A stretch of 64,000 nt of DNA. Source: Bradyrhizobium sp. SK17. GTDB lineage: Bacteria > Pseudomonadota > Alphaproteobacteria > Rhizobiales > Xanthobacteraceae. Location: positions 5,905,001 to 5,969,000 of the forward strand of contig NZ_CP025113.1 in NCBI RefSeq assembly GCF_002831585.1, in the 5' to 3' direction. Position 1 is the first letter of the stretch, and the number at the start of each line of letters is the position of its first letter. The notes below the pieces were generated by a model. The model was given only the letters and a program-made list of their open reading frames with translations. It ran no database searches and was not told the origin of the DNA. Position numbers and translations under genes: made by a program. Below, in pieces: positions 56,079 to 64,000 of this stretch.

Positions 56079-56882
56079 CTACGCCGCCGCCTGCTCGCGC
56101 GGTTGAACAATCGCGATGTGCCAGCAATGCGCGAGCGGGATGCCGTTGCCGAGCACCAGCGCGTCGAGTTCGACGAAGCGGTGGCCCTTCTTGTCGTAAT
56201 TGCCGGTGACCTTGGCACGCGCCGTCAGCTCATCGCCGATCTTGCCGGCCGAAAATAGCTGCATCCTGGTGCCGACATGGATCCAGGGCCCGAGGATCGC
56301 ATTGTCGACCAGCACCTTGTTCATCACCCGCGGCAGCAGCCCGGGATGGCCGAGACCTTCACGCAGATAGATCGGGTCGGTCTCCCTGATGTCGGCGAGA
56401 TACTCCTTGGCTGCGTCGCCCGACCAGTCGCGCGGGATGACGCCGAGCCACTTGCCCTGTTCGTAGGACGACGCACTGACCGGCTTGCGCTCCGCGACAG
56501 CGGCCACCTGCCTGTAATCGCCGATATTGACCTTTGGCGTCGAGGCCGGCAGCGACGCAGTACCGGTGGCGCAGAGTTCGCCGCGGCTGAAGAGCTCGAT
56601 CGAAAGCCCATTGCCGGTCTCCTGGCCGGTCAGCTCCGCGATCTCGCCGTCATAGACCGGCTTGATGAAGCGCGCCTCGATCAGGCCGCGTTCCAGGAAG
56701 TCGCGGCCCCATTTCTCGACCGGCAAGTGCATCATGTAGGCCATCACATCGACGCCAGGCACCAGGCCGCCGGAAAAGCCGAACTTCCGCGCCACCGTGT
56801 CGTCGTGGATCTTGTTCTCCGAGAGCTTCGAGGTGTTGTAGGCCGAGACGCGATAGGTCTGCGCTGCCGTCTTCGAATCCAT
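56079..56882 (-). CDS. Hotdog-fold (MaoC-like) protein
   Basis: A 267-residue protein that looks like two hotdog domains. The first has [20 protein letters not shown] and [16 protein letters not shown]; the second has [18 protein letters not shown] and [16 protein letters not shown]. Hotdog proteins act on acyl-CoA or similar thioesters. The frame is open far upstream, but the ATG at 56882 starts the conserved part. The substrate is unknown. Confidence 0.7.
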   Translation of the reverse strand: MDSKTAAQTYRVSAYNTSKLSENKIHDDTVARKFGFSGGLVPGVDVMAYMMHLPVEKWGRDFLERGLIEARFIKPVYDGEIAELTGQETGNGLSIELFSRGELCATGTASLPASTPKVNIGDYRQVAAVAERKPVSASSYEQGKWLGVIPRDWSGDAAKEYLADIRETDPIYLREGLGHPGLLPRVMNKVLVDNAILGPWIHVGTRMQLFSAGKIGDELTARAKVTGNYDKKGHRFVELDALVLGNGIPLAHCWHIAIVQPREQAAA

Positions 56883-57017
56883 GGGGTTTCCCCTTATTTC
56901 GGTTGTTTTTCCCAGGCAATCGTAGTCGAAGCTGTCCGCGTGGCAAGCCTCTCGTTTTGCTCGCAATTTTCCGCCCGATGGAGTACACGCAGGCCGCGCC
57001 CGCGAACCGTTGAATCG

Positions 57018-57518
57018 ATGACTGAATCCACTGCCCCCACCCGCATCTATGTCGACGCCGACGCCTGTCCGGTGAAGGACGAGATCTACCGCGTCGCGAT
57101 CCGGCTCGGCGTGCCCGTCAGCGTGGTCGCGGGCAATTTCATCCGCGTGCCGCAGGACCCGCTGATCGAGCGCATCGCCGCCGGTTCCGGCATGGACGCC
57201 GCCGACGACTGGATCGCCGAACGCGCCCACGCCGGCGACGTCGTGATCACGGCCGACATTCCCCTGGCGAGCCGCTGCGTCAAGGCCGGCGCCGATGTGA
57301 TCGCGCCAAATGGAAAACCGTTCACGGAACAGTCGATCGGCATGACGCTGGCGGTACGCAATCTGATGACCGATCTGCGTTCGTCCGGTGAAATCACCGG
57401 CGGGCCGAAATCCTATTCGCCGCGCGACCGCTCGACGTTTCTGTCGACGCTCGACCAGACCATCCGCCGCATCCAGCGCCGCCGCGCCGAGCAGGCGACG
57501 ACGAACCAGCAAAGTTAG
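57018..57518 (+). CDS. YaiI/YqxD family protein (DUF188)
   Basis: A 166-residue protein with the DUF188/UPF0178 signature, [29 protein letters not shown] and [20 protein letters not shown]. The conserved Asp residues suggest a PIN-like nuclease fold. It ends 4 bases before the ABC-F gene and is probably cotranscribed with it. Confidence 0.93.
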   Translation: MTESTAPTRIYVDADACPVKDEIYRVAIRLGVPVSVVAGNFIRVPQDPLIERIAAGSGMDAADDWIAERAHAGDVVITADIPLASRCVKAGADVIAPNGKPFTEQSIGMTLAVRNLMTDLRSSGEITGGPKSYSPRDRSTFLSTLDQTIRRIQRRRAEQATTNQQS

Positions 57519-57522
57519 CGCG

Positions 57523-59340
57523 ATGGCTCCGCCTCCTCTCATCCAGCTCAAGGACATCAGCCTGACCTTCGGCGGCACGCCGCTGCTGTCGGGTGTCGAG
57601 CTGTCGGTCTCCGCGGGCGAGCGCGTCTGCCTGATCGGCCGCAACGGCTCCGGCAAGTCGACGCTGCTGCGGATCGCCGCAGGCCTGGTCGAGCCCGATG
57701 CGGGCAGCCGTTTCGTGCAGCCCGGCGCCACCATCCGCTATCTGCCGCAGGAGCCGGATTTCGGCGAGCACAAGACGACACTGTCCTATGTCGAGGCCGG
57801 CCTCGGCCCCGGCGACGATCACTACCAGGCGCGCTATCTGCTCGAACAGCTCGGCCTGACCGGCGAGGAAGATCCTGCGCATGTCTCCGGCGGCGAGGCG
57901 CGCCGCGCGGCGCTGGCGCGGGTGCTGGCGCCCTCACCCGACATCCTGCTGCTCGACGAGCCGACCAACCATCTCGACCTGCCGACCATCGAATGGCTCG
58001 AAGGCGAACTGGAAAGCCGCCGCTGCGCGCTGGTCCTGATCAGCCATGACCGCCGCTTCCTGACCAACCTGTCGCGCTCGACCGCCTGGCTCGACCGCGG
58101 CCAGATCCGCCAGATCGACCGCGGCTTCGGCGCTTTCGAGGCGTGGCGCGACGAGGTGCTGGAGGAAGAAGAGCGCGAGCAGCACAAGCTCGACCGCAAG
58201 ATCGTCAACGAGGAGCACTGGCTGCGCCACGGCGTCTCCGGCCGCCGCAAGCGCAACGTCAAGCGGCTCGGCAATCTGTTTGCGCTGCGCGACCAGCGCC
58301 GCAACTATCGCGGCGCCACCGGCAATGCCACGCTCGCCGCCGCCGAGGCCGAGAAATCCGGGCGCCTGGTGATCGAGGCCAAAAGCATCGCCAAGGCGTT
58401 TGGCGAGCGCAAGATCGTCGACGGCTTCTCGACCCGGATCCAGCGCGGCGACCGGCTCGGCATCGTCGGCCCGAACGGCGCCGGCAAGACCACGCTGGTG
58501 CATCTGTTGATCGGCAACGATCCGCCCGACTCCGGGACGGTACGGCTCGGCGCCAATATCGAGATGGCGACACTCGACCAGCACCGCGAGAGCCTCGATC
58601 CGAAGCTGACGCTCGCCGAAGCCCTGACCGGCGGCCGCGGCGATCACGTGATGGTCGGCGACAAGTCGAAGCACGTGATCGGCTACATGAAGGACTTCCT
58701 GTTCGCGCAGGAGCAGCGCGGCACGCCGCTCGAAGCGCTCTCCGGCGGCGAGCGCGGCCGCCTGATGCTGGCGCGCGCGCTGGCAAAGCCGTCGAACCTG
58801 CTCATCCTGGACGAACCGACCAACGACCTCGATCTGGAAACTCTCGACGTGCTCGAGGAGATGCTCGGCGACTATGACGGCACCGTGATCCTGATCAGCC
58901 ATGACCGCGACTTCCTCGATCGCGTCGTGACATCGGTGATCGTGCCGGAAGGCCAGGGACGCTGGATCGAATATGCCGGCGGCTACTCGGACATGCTGGC
59001 GCAGCGCGGCGCCGACGTGAAGCGTGAGACGATCAAGACGGAGGTCGTGGCCGAGGAAAAGAAGGAAGCCAGGGCCGCGGTGCCCGCTGCCGCGCCAAAA
59101 CGCCGGCTGAACTTCAACGAGAAGCACGCGCTCGAGACGTTGCCGAAGACGATCGACAAGCTCCACGCCGAGATCGCAAGGCAGCAGAAGCTGCTCGACG
59201 ATCCCGACCTCTATGCGAGGGATCGCAAGAAGTTCGACGCCGCTTCCGCCGCGATCGCCAAGGCGCAGCAAGAACTCGCCGCCGCCGAGGACCGCTGGCT
59301 CGAGCTCGAAGTGCTGCGCGAAGAGATCGAACAGGCTTGA
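57523..59340 (+). CDS. ABC-F ATPase, Uup-like
   Basis: A soluble 605-residue protein with two ATP-binding cassettes and no membrane domain. The first cassette has GRNGSGKSTLLRIAAG and LLLDEPTNHLDLPTIEW; the second has GPNGAGKTTLVHLLIG and LILDEPTNDLDLETLDV. A charged C-terminal coiled coil (TIDKLHAEIARQQKLLDD) is typical of Uup. ABC-F proteins act on the ribosome or on DNA. The ATG is at 57523. Confidence 0.93.
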   Translation: MAPPPLIQLKDISLTFGGTPLLSGVELSVSAGERVCLIGRNGSGKSTLLRIAAGLVEPDAGSRFVQPGATIRYLPQEPDFGEHKTTLSYVEAGLGPGDDHYQARYLLEQLGLTGEEDPAHVSGGEARRAALARVLAPSPDILLLDEPTNHLDLPTIEWLEGELESRRCALVLISHDRRFLTNLSRSTAWLDRGQIRQIDRGFGAFEAWRDEVLEEEEREQHKLDRKIVNEEHWLRHGVSGRRKRNVKRLGNLFALRDQRRNYRGATGNATLAAAEAEKSGRLVIEAKSIAKAFGERKIVDGFSTRIQRGDRLGIVGPNGAGKTTLVHLLIGNDPPDSGTVRLGANIEMATLDQHRESLDPKLTLAEALTGGRGDHVMVGDKSKHVIGYMKDFLFAQEQRGTPLEALSGGERGRLMLARALAKPSNLLILDEPTNDLDLETLDVLEEMLGDYDGTVILISHDRDFLDRVVTSVIVPEGQGRWIEYAGGYSDMLAQRGADVKRETIKTEVVAEEKKEARAAVPAAAPKRRLNFNEKHALETLPKTIDKLHAEIARQQKLLDDPDLYARDRKKFDAASAAIAKAQQELAAAEDRWLELEVLREEIEQA

Positions 59341-59343
59341 TGT

Positions 59344-59427
59344 GTAGGATGGGTAGAGCGCAGCGAAACCCATCATGCCGCATACGGATAAACGCCGATG
59401 GGTTTCGCTTCGCTCTACCCATCCTAC
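59344..59427. repeat. Palindromic repeat, GGATGGGTAGAGC family, copy 1
   Basis: Begins GTAGGATGGGTAGAGCGCAG and ends GCTCTACCCATCCTAC. The two ends are inverse. It lies between the ABC-F and DSD1 genes. Related copies are at 60540 and 62853. Confidence 0.85.
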
Positions 59428-59451
59428 GAGGCCGGAGAAGAAGGACAGATC

Positions 59452-60531
59452 ATGACCACGCCCCTCGCCGCCAAGATCGCCAAGGACTACGGCACGCCCT
59501 GCGCCGTGATCGACATGGACCGGGTCGAGCGCAACATCGCGCGGATCCAGAAGGCCTGCGACGAGGCCGGCATCGCCAACCGGCCGCACATCAAGACCCA
59601 CAAGAATCCGATGCTGGCGCAGCTTCAGATCAAGGCCGGCGCCAAGGGCATCACCTGCCAGAAGCTCGGCGAGGCCGAGATCATGGCGGAGAGCGGCATC
59701 GACGACATCCTGATCAGCTACAACCTGCTCGGCGACGAGAAGATGGCGCGGCTCGGCGCGCTGCAAGGCAAGGCCAACGTCACCGTCGCGGCCGACAATT
59801 CGGTGGTGGTCGGCGACCTGCCGAAGGCGGCAGCGGCCTCCGGCCGCCCGCTCTCGGTGGTGGTCGAGTGCGACACCGGCCGCAAGCGCGCCGGCGTCGA
59901 GACCCCGGCCGAGGCGATCGCGCTGGCGCGCGAGATCGCAGCCTCGAAGGGCCTGCACTTCGCGGGCTTCATGCTGTATCCGACCGAGACCGGCTGGGCG
60001 GACGCGCAGAAGTTCTATGACGAGGCGCTGGCCGGCGTGCGCGCCCACGGCCTCGATGCGACCATCGTCTCCACCGGCGGCACGCCGAACCTGAAGAACC
60101 TCGGCAAACTGAAGGGCGGCACCGAGCATCGTTTCGGCACCTATATCTACAACGACCGCATGCAGGTCGCGGCCGGCAGCGCGACCTGGGACGACTGCGC
60201 CCTGCACATCTATTCCACCGTGGTCAGCCGCGCCGGTCCCGAGCGCGGCATCCTCGATGCCGGCTCCAAGACGCTGACCACGGATACCGGCGGCCTCGAA
60301 GGCCATGGCCTGATCCTCGAACATCCCGAGGCCAAGATCGCGCGTTTCGCCGAGGAGCACGGCTTCCTCGATCTCTCCCGCAGCAACACCCGCCCCAATG
60401 TCGGCGACGTGGTGCGGATCGTGCCCAATCACGTCTGCGTCGTCGTCAACATGATGGACGAAGTCGTGATGGTGCGCGGCGACGAGATCATCGGCGCGTT
60501 GCCGGTGACGGCGCGCGGCAAGTTGCGTTAG
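59452..60531 (+). CDS. DSD1-family PLP enzyme (D-threonine aldolase-like)
   Basis: A 359-residue PLP-dependent enzyme of the alanine-racemase-like fold III. The N-terminal YGTPCAVIDMDRVERNIARI and NRPHIKTHKNPMLAQLQI (with the Lys that binds PLP) fit D-threonine aldolase and D-serine dehydratase types. The C-terminal FLDLSRSNTRPNVGDVVRIV and NHVCVVVNMMDEV supply metal-binding His and Cys. AAGGA lies before the ATG. The precise reaction is unknown. Confidence 0.9.
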   Translation: MTTPLAAKIAKDYGTPCAVIDMDRVERNIARIQKACDEAGIANRPHIKTHKNPMLAQLQIKAGAKGITCQKLGEAEIMAESGIDDILISYNLLGDEKMARLGALQGKANVTVAADNSVVVGDLPKAAAASGRPLSVVVECDTGRKRAGVETPAEAIALAREIAASKGLHFAGFMLYPTETGWADAQKFYDEALAGVRAHGLDATIVSTGGTPNLKNLGKLKGGTEHRFGTYIYNDRMQVAAGSATWDDCALHIYSTVVSRAGPERGILDAGSKTLTTDTGGLEGHGLILEHPEAKIARFAEEHGFLDLSRSNTRPNVGDVVRIVPNHVCVVVNMMDEVVMVRGDEIIGALPVTARGKLR

Positions 60532-60539
60532 CCGACACG

Positions 60540-60624
60540 GTAGGATGGGTAGAGCGCAGCGAAACCCATCATGTTTCCGCAGGCATCAAGGGCGATGGGT
60601 TTCGCTGCGCTCTACCCATCCTAC
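60540..60624. repeat. Palindromic repeat, GGATGGGTAGAGC family, copy 2
   Basis: Begins GTAGGATGGGTAGAGCGCAG and ends GCTCTACCCATCCTAC. Same family as at 59344. It lies between the DSD1 gene and the LysR gene, which are convergent. Confidence 0.85.
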
Positions 60625-60628
60625 GCAT

Positions 60629-61531
60629 CTACCCGCGCATGAGCGCCTGCAACTCCTGATCCAGCGCCGAACGAAACACCTCGATCGGCCGCGCCAGGCG
60701 GCCGGCGGGCGGACGGTGCACGATCCAGGCGCGCACCGCGGGATTGAAATCCCGGATTCGCACCGTCTTCAGCCGGCTGCGGATCGCACTGCGCCTGACC
60801 GCGACCGGCGTCACGACGCCGATGCCGAGCCCGCGCGCGACCAGCGACAACCGCAATTCGCTGTCCAGCGCCTCGACCGCGACGTTGAACGGCAGATGCG
60901 CCGCCTCGAAATGCCGCTTCAGGGTCTGGCGGAAGCCGCAGCCATCTTGATTCATCACCCACCCCATCCGGGACAACCATTCGAGGTCGACGGATTTCGG
61001 CAGCTTGGTGTCGCGCGCGACGACGAAGACGACGGGCTGTGCGCCGAGATCATCCGCGGCGAGGTCTGCCGGCGGCGTGGTGCCGTCGGGCAGGCAGATC
61101 GCGGCAGCGTCGAGTTCATTGCGCGAGACGGCTTCGATCTGGTGCGGCGACAAGCCCGCCACGACCCGCACCACCAGCGCGGGGAATTCGCCACGCACGG
61201 CATCGAGCGGCCCCGCCAGGCCGGCCTCCGACAGATAAGGCGTCAGGCCGAGCCTGAGCTCGCCGCGCACCACGCCGTCATTGGCGACGCCCGACTTGAG
61301 GTCCTCGAGCATCCGCAGCACGCGACGGCCGCGTTCATAGGCCTCATGGCCGGCCGCGGTCGGCCTTAACGGCTTCGACAACCGGTCGAGCAACTGCGCA
61401 CCGAGCATCTCCTCGAGATTCTGGATCCGCCGCGTCACGCCAGGCTGGGTCAGGTTCAGCCGCGCCGACGCAGCGACGATCGATCCGGTTTCCACCACGG
61501 CGACGAATGCCACAAGGTCATGGGTGTTCAT
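60629..61531 (-). CDS. LysR-family regulator divergent from MFS gene
   Basis: A 300-residue LysR protein with MNTHDLVAFVAVVETGSIVA and LTQPGVTRRIQNLEEMLGA for the helix-turn-helix, and an effector domain beyond. It is divergent from the MFS gene at 61625 with 93 bases between, the normal arrangement for a regulator and its target. The effector is unknown. Confidence 0.92.
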   Translation of the reverse strand: MNTHDLVAFVAVVETGSIVAASARLNLTQPGVTRRIQNLEEMLGAQLLDRLSKPLRPTAAGHEAYERGRRVLRMLEDLKSGVANDGVVRGELRLGLTPYLSEAGLAGPLDAVRGEFPALVVRVVAGLSPHQIEAVSRNELDAAAICLPDGTTPPADLAADDLGAQPVVFVVARDTKLPKSVDLEWLSRMGWVMNQDGCGFRQTLKRHFEAAHLPFNVAVEALDSELRLSLVARGLGIGVVTPVAVRRSAIRSRLKTVRIRDFNPAVRAWIVHRPPAGRLARPIEVFRSALDQELQALMRG

Positions 61532-61624
61532 AACAAACTCGCATAGTCTGCATCATCTTATTTGAATTGTAGCATATTATCCCGATCCCCTAAAGGGGGC
61601 CTCGCCATTCCATCGCGAGGTTCC

Positions 61625-62842
61625 ATGACCATTTCCGAAGCCACGAAAATCTCCCCGGCGCGCACTGCCTCGGTGCGCCCCCTGATCTGGATCGGGGCCA
61701 TCACGACCGGCACCGTCGTCACCAACCTGTTCGCCCCGCAGATCCTGGTCGGACTGATCAGCCGTTCGCTCGGCATGACCACGCTCCAGGCCGGGCTGAT
61801 CTCGACATTGACCCTGCTCGGCTACGCGCTCGGGCTGTTGCTGCTGGTGCCGCTGGTCGATCTGGTCGAGAACAAACGGCTGATCCTGCGCACGCTGGCC
61901 TGCGCCATCGTGGCCGCGATCGGCACTGCGATGGCGCCAACGCCGGTGATCCTGCTCGCCGCCACCTTCGTGCTGGGCGCGTCGTGCGCCGCGATCCAGA
62001 TGGTGGTGCCGCTGGTGGCGTCGATGGTCCCGCCGGAGCGCCGGGGACAGGCGATCGGCGACGTCATGAGCGGGTTGATGATCGGCATCCTGCTGTCGCG
62101 GCCGGCGGCAAGCGTGATCGCCGACAGCTGGAACTGGCGCGGCTACTACATCACGTCGGCCGTGTTGATGACCGTGCTTGCCGGCGCGTTGGCGCGCTAT
62201 CTGCCGAGCTTGCAGCCGGCGGCGAAGGCCAGCTACGGCGCGCTGCTGCGGTCGTTTCCAGACCTGTTGCGCGAGGAGCCGGTGCTGCGCGTTCGGTCCT
62301 GGACCGCGGCGCTGGTGATGGCGTCGTTCACCGCGTTCTGGGCCGCGGTCGCGCTCCGCCTGCCGGATGCGCCGTTCAGGCTCGACGCCAGGGGCATCGC
62401 GCTGTTCGCGCTGATCGGCGTCGCCGGCGCCACCGCGACACCGCTCGCCGGCCGCTGGGGCGACAGGGGCTTCGCGCGACCGCTCCTGATCATCGCGCAC
62501 CTGATGATCATCGGCGCGCTGGCGCTGTGCGCCTGGGCTGGCGTGATGGAATCGCGAGCCACGGCCCTGACGCTGCTGGGCATCGGCGCCGTGCTGCTCG
62601 ACTTCGGCATCACCACGGATCAGACGCTCGGCCGCCGCGCCGTCAATTTGCTGCGGCCGGAGGCGCGCGGCCGGATCAACGGGCTGTTCGTCGCGCTGTT
62701 CTTCATCGGCGGCGCGGTTGGCGCGGCGGCGGCGTCCGCGGCGTGGAGTTTTGGCGGCTGGAGCGCGGTGTGCGCTGTGGCTGCGACTTTCGGCGCACTT
62801 GGCTTGATCACCGATCTCGCGACGAGGACAGGTTCGGAGTGA
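61625..62842 (+). CDS. MFS exporter
   Basis: A 405-residue transporter with 12 hydrophobic segments, with the loop VPLVDLVENKRLILRTLA and the cytoplasmic loop LREEPVLRVRSW. It lies next to a divergent LysR gene. It resembles the MFS gene at 40046, including the EEPVLR motif, so both may belong to one family of exporters. ATG 61625 is used; the upstream extension is not supported. Confidence 0.88.
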   Translation: MTISEATKISPARTASVRPLIWIGAITTGTVVTNLFAPQILVGLISRSLGMTTLQAGLISTLTLLGYALGLLLLVPLVDLVENKRLILRTLACAIVAAIGTAMAPTPVILLAATFVLGASCAAIQMVVPLVASMVPPERRGQAIGDVMSGLMIGILLSRPAASVIADSWNWRGYYITSAVLMTVLAGALARYLPSLQPAAKASYGALLRSFPDLLREEPVLRVRSWTAALVMASFTAFWAAVALRLPDAPFRLDARGIALFALIGVAGATATPLAGRWGDRGFARPLLIIAHLMIIGALALCAWAGVMESRATALTLLGIGAVLLDFGITTDQTLGRRAVNLLRPEARGRINGLFVALFFIGGAVGAAAASAAWSFGGWSAVCAVAATFGALGLITDLATRTGSE

Positions 62843-62852
62843 ACCACGCTTT

Positions 62853-62937
62853 GTAGGATGGGTAGAGCGAAGCGATACCCATCACGTCTCCACGCAGAGC
62901 GAAGTTGATGGGTGTCGCTTCGCTCTACCCATCCTAC
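62853..62937. repeat. Palindromic repeat, GGATGGGTAGAGC family, copy 3
   Basis: Begins GTAGGATGGGTAGAGCGAAG and ends GCTCTACCCATCCTAC. Third copy of this family in 4 kb. Its last bases overlap the stop end of the flavoprotein gene at 62934. Confidence 0.85.
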
Positions 62938-64000
62938 GATTTCCGTGCGAGCCAACTCAAAGCGCCCTTCCCGGCAGCGACGCCGGTCGCGAACGACGCC
63001 TGCAACAGATAGCCGCCGGTCGGCGCTTCCCAGTCGAGCATCTCGCCGGCGGCGAAGACGCCTGGCAGCCGGCGCAGCATGAAATGCGCGTCGAGCTCAT
63101 CGAACCTGATGCCGCCGGCGCTCGAGATCGCGCGCCCGATCGACGCCACGCCGGATAGCTCGATCGGCACCGCGTTGACCAGCGTGGCAAGCTCGGCCGG
63201 CGGCAGCGTGGCCAGCGATCGGCCGGAGGCGGCGGCTGCCTCCTGCAACAGCCCAATCCCGACCGGCGAGAGCTGCGCCGCCTTGCGCAGGAAGTTGGAG
63301 AAGGTCTGCTTGCCCCTCGGCGCCGACAGCCGCAAGACCAGTTCGTCGCGTGCCGCGTCTGGCCGCAGCGCCACGTTGAGCACAGCCCGGCCCTTCGCCA
63401 GCACCGCGTCGCGCAGTTCGGCCGACAAGGCGTAGATCGCGCCGCCCTCGATGCCCGTGCGGGTCACGATCGCCTCGCCGCGCACCGTATGCGGGCCGAC
63501 CGTGAGCGCGACGCCTTTCAGCGGCTGCCCTTCGAACCGGTCGCGAAAGATCTTCGACCATGCGACCAAAAAACCGGAATTGGCCGGCTTCATCGGCGCC
63601 ACGGCAACGCCATTCGCGGCAAGAATGTCCGCCCACGCACCATCCGAGCCGAGCCGCGGCCAGCTGGCACCGCCGAGTGCGAGCACGATGGCGTCCGCGC
63701 TCACCGCGCGCCGGCCGTCAGATGTCTCGAACAGCAGTGCACCCTGCGCATCCCATCCGACCCAGCGATGCCGGAACGCGAATCCGACGTCCGCTGCATC
63801 GAGCCGCCGCAGCCAGGCGCGCAGCAAGGGCGATGCCTTGAAGGCTTTCGGGAAGACACGGCCGCTGGTGCCAACGAATGTCGGCTGCCCCAGCCCATCG
63901 CTCCAGGCGCGCAAGGCATCAGGCGGGAATGCCTCGACGGGAGCCTTCAGGCGCGGCATCGCCTCGCGATAGCGCGCAAGGAAATCCGGCAGCGGCTCGG
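62934..64000 (-). CDS. NAD(P)/FAD-dependent oxidoreductase (HI0933/TIGR03862-like), partial
   Basis: The C-terminal part of a flavoprotein, about 355 residues seen. The frame stays open to the right edge and its start lies beyond it. It shows AIVLALGGASWPRLGSDGAW, FVGTSGRVFPKAFKASPLLR near the seen N-terminus, and GVFAAGEMLDWEAPTGGYLL, which is the usual FAD-binding end in this family. The reaction is unknown. Confidence 0.9.
   Translation of the reverse strand, partial: EPLPDFLARYREAMPRLKAPVEAFPPDALRAWSDGLGQPTFVGTSGRVFPKAFKASPLLRAWLRRLDAADVGFAFRHRWVGWDAQGALLFETSDGRRAVSADAIVLALGGASWPRLGSDGAWADILAANGVAVAPMKPANSGFLVAWSKIFRDRFEGQPLKGVALTVGPHTVRGEAIVTRTGIEGGAIYALSAELRDAVLAKGRAVLNVALRPDAARDELVLRLSAPRGKQTFSNFLRKAAQLSPVGIGLLQEAAAASGRSLATLPPAELATLVNAVPIELSGVASIGRAISSAGGIRFDELDAHFMLRRLPGVFAAGEMLDWEAPTGGYLLQASFATGVAAGKGALSWLARKS

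Noticed and set aside
57934..60432. 832-residue minus-strand frame opposite ABC-F and DSD1 genes
   Set aside because: It runs across two well-supported genes and a repeat, so it is an artefact of high GC.

Overview
The window joins two kinds of DNA from an alphaproteobacterium, most likely Bradyrhizobium or a close relative. The evidence for this is the high GC content, the guaA, guaB, rsmB and rlmE proteins, and the intergenic repeats of Bradyrhizobium type. Bases 1 to about 36,830 are one end of an integrative and conjugative element (ICE). Bases 36,830 to 64,000 are ordinary chromosome. The junction is the 3' end of guaA. A minus-strand tyrosine integrase (35256-36512) sits next to it, so this is an IntG-type insertion at a known ICE target. 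The far end of the element is not in the window.

ICE region. 1-1611: an IS110-family insertion sequence. 1612-1791: a noncoding stretch with repeats and a hairpin, the best oriT candidate. 1792-5980: transfer genes for a MobA/VirD2-DUF3363 relaxase, TraG and a CopG-like protein. 6017-6496: an SRPBCC protein on the opposite strand. 6662-16461: a complete and mostly overlapping mating-pair operon, trbB-C-D-E-J-K(alt)-L-F-G-I plus DUF2274. 16507-18156: two small membrane proteins and a winged-helix regulator whose receiver domain has lost its phosphoacceptor. 18266-22103, all on minus: a tiny hydrophobic ORF, a methyltransferase with a small partner, an outer-membrane barrel protein and a LysR regulator. 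22615-30761: a high-affinity K+ uptake system in the unusual order kdpF, small ORF, kdpA, kdpC, kdpB, kdpD, kdpE. 30875-34612: a LysE exporter, then a scar with a racemase fragment, an intact IS21-family element and a MarR fragment. 34997-36512: an AlpA-type protein convergent with the integrase. 36513-36829: the attachment region, with four copies of a TATACCGTCA motif.

Chromosomal region. guaA; a SnoaL-like protein; a DHCW cupin; an HxlR regulator divergent from an MFS exporter with two palindromes between them; rsmB; a MAPEG protein; a small membrane protein; a metallophosphoesterase; an NADP-dependent oxidoreductase; guaB; a Pmp3-like protein; a DHA2-type MFS exporter; an ABM monooxygenase; a LysR regulator; rlmE; a Ppx/GppA phosphatase; a lone molybdopterin-binding dehydrogenase subunit; a hotdog-fold protein; a YaiI/YqxD protein; a Uup-like ABC-F ATPase; a DSD1/D-threonine-aldolase-like enzyme; a LysR/MFS divergent pair; and a flavoprotein cut by the right edge. 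Several palindromic repeat families lie between these genes, and none was seen in the ICE.

Together, the ICE carries machinery to excise (integrase, AlpA candidate), transfer (relaxase, TraG, Trb) and express a K+-scavenging cargo. No tRNA, rRNA or CRISPR array was seen.
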